DNA from: Gammaproteobacteria bacterium
GTDB taxonomy: Bacteria; Pseudomonadota; Gammaproteobacteria; GCA-001735895
Assembly: GCA_015494335.1 (NCBI GenBank)
Contig: WGBK01000379.1
Location: 1 to 7,601 of the forward strand
DNA length: 7,601 bases
Direction: 5' to 3'
A program made the position numbers and the translations under genes. The notes under the pieces were generated by a model that worked only from the letters and a program-made list of their open reading frames with translations, did no database searches and had not been told where the DNA came from. The number at the start of each line of letters is the position of its first letter. Position 1 is the first letter of the stretch. Of this stretch, positions 6,501 through 7,601 are shown piece by piece.

Positions 6501-7067
6501 GAACGCAAGGAATACCTCGACGCGCAGAATGCCGACCTCGAGTCGGCCCTGAACACCCTGGAAAACGCGATCAAGAAGATCGACAAGGAAACCCGCGACC
6601 GCTTCAAGGAAACCTTCGACGCCGTCAACAGTCGCATGCAGGAGCGATTCCCGAAGCTGTTCGGCGGCGGGCAGGCGCACCTGGAATTGACCGAGGACGA
6701 TCTTCTGACCACCGGCGTGAGCATCATGGCGCGGCCCCCGGGCAAGCGCGTCACCAACCTGCAGCTGCTCTCCGGCGGCGAGAAGGCGCTCACCGCGGTG
6801 GCGTTGATCTTCTCCATTTTCGAACTCAACCCATCGCCCTTCTGCATGCTCGACGAGGTGGATGCGCCGCTGGACGACGCCAATGTGGGCCGTTTCTGCG
6901 CCATGGTCGAGGAGATGTCGCAACAGGTGCAGTTCATCTTCATCACCCACAACAAGATCACCATGGAGCTGGCGCGCACCCTCAACGGCGTCACCATGCA
7001 CGAGCCCGGCGTATCGCGGCTGGTCTCGGTGGATATCGATGAAGCGGCGAAGCTGGCCGAGGCCTGA
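3555..7067 (+). CDS. smc: Chromosome partition protein SMC
   Basis: A 1170-residue, full-length bacterial SMC (family usually about 1150-1200), the ATPase core of the SMC-ScpAB condensin that organises and segregates the chromosome. Parts in order: N-terminal head (about 1-165) with Walker A GPNGCGKSN (31-39, K37); first coiled coil (about 170-500) rich in Gln/Glu/Arg; hinge (about 510-650); second coiled coil (about 655-1010); C-terminal head with signature LSGGEKALTAVALIF (from 1072) and Walker B FCMLDEVDAPLDD with D1100 and catalytic E1101. All ATPase residues appear intact and the two arms are about equal, so the protein should be functional. ATG at 3555 gives the canonical MRLSQIKISGFKSF start; no Shine-Dalgarno is visible before it. 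zipA follows after 26 bp. ScpA and ScpB are not in the window. Confidence 0.98.
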   Translation: MRLSQIKISGFKSFVDPTKIQFPENLTGIVGPNGCGKSNVIDAVRWVMGESSAKHLRGESMEDVIFSGSSTRKPVGQASVELIFDNSDGSVKGEYAKYNEISIKRTVTRAGQSKYFLNNSRCRRRDIADIFLGTGLGPRSYAIIEQGMVSRIIDAKPEELRVYLEEAAGISKYKERRRETETRIRHTRENLDRLNDLREEIDKQLSRLKRQANTAERYKALKEEQRRVEAELLVLQRQAFDEELQRERRQLEQIETELQAAIAELRKTEAQIEEGHQKLTEANEAHGQVQARYYAISSEIGTLEQEIQHQKQLRERNQQDLQKILQAADESRGVLQSDETRLQQLEAELATLRPQLSSVAEAYDQAQQAASEAETRMADWQNRWEAFNREYHQAHQAVQVENKAIEHIERQILQADQRAQRLRQEQQSLDLHGQDQQIAELDQKIAEREQSLQQHQKTLEERGRQINELRQRIDEQSTQLDQQRSEVQSLRGRLSSLEALQQNVLDDSSEELQAWLERNGLEGSQRLTEQLRVQSGYEQAVETALAPWLGALCVGNRAVSTQALAELARRDIALIQQLPGEEAPAAPQGWKPLSEVVKAGVDLQPMLGEVYVCEDRAELERKRPLLKASQRLVSRDGLLAGRNWLIQFGEDSEHSGLIQREREIQQLRQQIEDITEQAMLLKSRVDADRETLQLEEKARDEAQRALQQVQREINEFNNQRARLKSRAEQVSSRHALLEKELQELAEQQKALKDDLQQATYRRNEQLESINRLEQQKSELETERDRLREQLAVARDTLQNSREQQHQLQMKLQGLEAQIHSTRFNLERVERQSSEYQQRVAELKQAIEAAGEPIATLEQKLQKSLAQKAEVEKQLREAQERVTAIDTEQRARERLRHDQQQKVDQVRERHEQQNMKLREIEVRRTGIDEQLAATDFLVEELEQEMPEDAAIQPWRNRLEDLTQRINRLGPINLAAIDEFKEQSERKEYLDAQNADLESALNTLENAIKKIDKETRDRFKETFDAVNSRMQERFPKLFGGGQAHLELTEDDLLTTGVSIMARPPGKRVTNLQLLSGGEKALTAVALIFSIFELNPSPFCMLDEVDAPLDDANVGRFCAMVEEMSQQVQFIFITHNKITMELARTLNGVTMHEPGVSRLVSVDIDEAAKLAEA

Positions 7068-7078
7068 AGTCATGCACC

Positions 7079-7083
7079 GGAGG
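7079..7083 (+). promoter_or_regulatory. Ribosome binding site of zipA
   Basis: GGAGG in the short smc-zipA gap, ten bases before the ATG at 7094. It fixes the zipA start, since another ATG at 7072 is out of frame. With no promoter or terminator evident in the 26-bp gap, zipA is probably transcribed together with smc. Confidence 0.8.
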
Positions 7084-7093
7084 CCGCACTGAC

Positions 7094-7601
7094 ATGGACG
7101 CCACGACCCTGCGCTGGATACTCGCGATCATCGGCGTGGCGGTGATCGGTGGTCTCTATGGCTACTCCCTGTGGCAGGATCGGCGTCGTCGCCATGCCGC
7201 CATCCGCAACCTGACCCGCGAGGAACTCGAGGCCGGTTTCATCGAGGACGATGCCTTGCGCGAGGAGCTGGCTTCGCTCGGCACCCCGGCCGAGGAGAAG
7301 GGCAACGTGGTCGATGTCGGCGACATTCGCATACATCCGGGGAAGGAACCGGAAGCAACGGTAGAGGCGATTCCGGCGTCACCGGCCATCGAAGCGACCG
7401 ACAGCACTGAAACGGACGACGACTCATCGCCGCAGGCATCGGACTCGCTGATCGGCGAACACTGCGTGGCGCATATCCTCAAGCAGCGCGAGGGCCGTCC
7501 CCTGTCGGGCGATGCCATCCTGCTCGCCTGCGAGCGCTGCGGCCTGTCGCTGGACGAGGACCGCTTCTTCGCTCCGGCCGACAGCGGCAGGACGCCTCCC
7601 T
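7094..7601 (+). CDS. zipA: Cell division protein ZipA, N-terminal part (cut by window end)
   Basis: The 169 visible codons stay open to the window edge. ZipA anchors FtsZ filaments to the inner membrane and is essential for septum assembly in E. coli. Seen here: an N-terminal membrane segment (about residues 7-26, LRWILAIIGVAVIGGLYGYSLW) followed by basic DRRRRH, matching the N-out, cytoplasmic-body topology; an acidic, Ser/Thr/Pro-containing linker (about 40-120); and the start of the FtsZ-binding ZipA_C domain, HCVAHILKQREGRPLSGDAILLACERCGLSL (123-153), which follows the family pattern of a beta strand, a G/SG turn and a helix ending in GL. The linker is acidic where E. coli ZipA is rich in Pro and Gln. 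Position directly after smc supports the call. The C-terminal half lies beyond the window. Confidence 0.87.
   Translation, partial: MDATTLRWILAIIGVAVIGGLYGYSLWQDRRRRHAAIRNLTREELEAGFIEDDALREELASLGTPAEEKGNVVDVGDIRIHPGKEPEATVEAIPASPAIEATDSTETDDDSSPQASDSLIGEHCVAHILKQREGRPLSGDAILLACERCGLSLDEDRFFAPADSGRTPP

Noticed and set aside
5199..7073. A 624-codon open frame antisense to smc
   Set aside because: It is very Leu-rich because it is the complement of Gln/Glu/Arg coiled-coil codons in a GC-rich gene. It shows no domain, and smc on the other strand is unmistakable.
1..7601. cas genes, toxin-antitoxin pairs, transposases, tRNA or rRNA genes
   Set aside because: Looked for on both strands and none is supported. 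All sizeable coding sequence is accounted for by the six genes listed.

Overview
The window looks like a GC-rich gammaproteobacterial chromosome. The main reason is the gene pair smc then zipA on the plus strand: ZipA is essentially a gammaproteobacterial division protein, and an smc-zipA order (usually followed by ligA) is typical of gammaproteobacteria that use SMC-ScpAB rather than MukBEF. The genus cannot be named from this sequence.

Layout from left to right. Positions 1-238 are the end of a CRISPR array: one truncated and three full 37-bp repeats with three spacers of 34, 33 and 36 bp. The rightmost repeat is degenerate, so the leader and any cas genes should lie to the left, outside the window; no cas gene is present here. 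A 76-bp gap without a recognisable element (239-314) separates the array from a four-gene block on the minus strand. In transcription order this block is a secreted thioredoxin-fold protein (3397-2870), the queuosine-pathway nitrile reductase QueF (2856-2467), an FGGY sugar kinase of the plant XK-1/cyanobacterial D-ribulose kinase type (2461-1157, GTG start) and the sulfate-uptake membrane protein CysZ (1103-315). Gaps of 13, 5 and 53 bp suggest one operon.

A 157-bp divergent intergenic region (3398-3554) holds a TATAAT box facing smc, a TATGAT box facing the thioredoxin gene, a perfect 8-bp inverted repeat between them, and three alternating copies of GCCTCG/CGAGGC around the leftward -10 box. 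The plus strand then carries a complete 1170-residue SMC (3555-7067) and, 26 bp later with a good ribosome binding site, the first 169 codons of zipA (7094 to the window end).

Most of the window is core housekeeping: chromosome organisation, cell division, tRNA modification, sulfate uptake and periplasmic redox. I found no convincing new multi-gene system. The observations most worth a second look are the CRISPR trailer end lying head-on against a housekeeping operon with no visible terminator, the plant/cyanobacterial-type ribulose kinase tightly coupled to queF, and the symmetric divergent promoter region.
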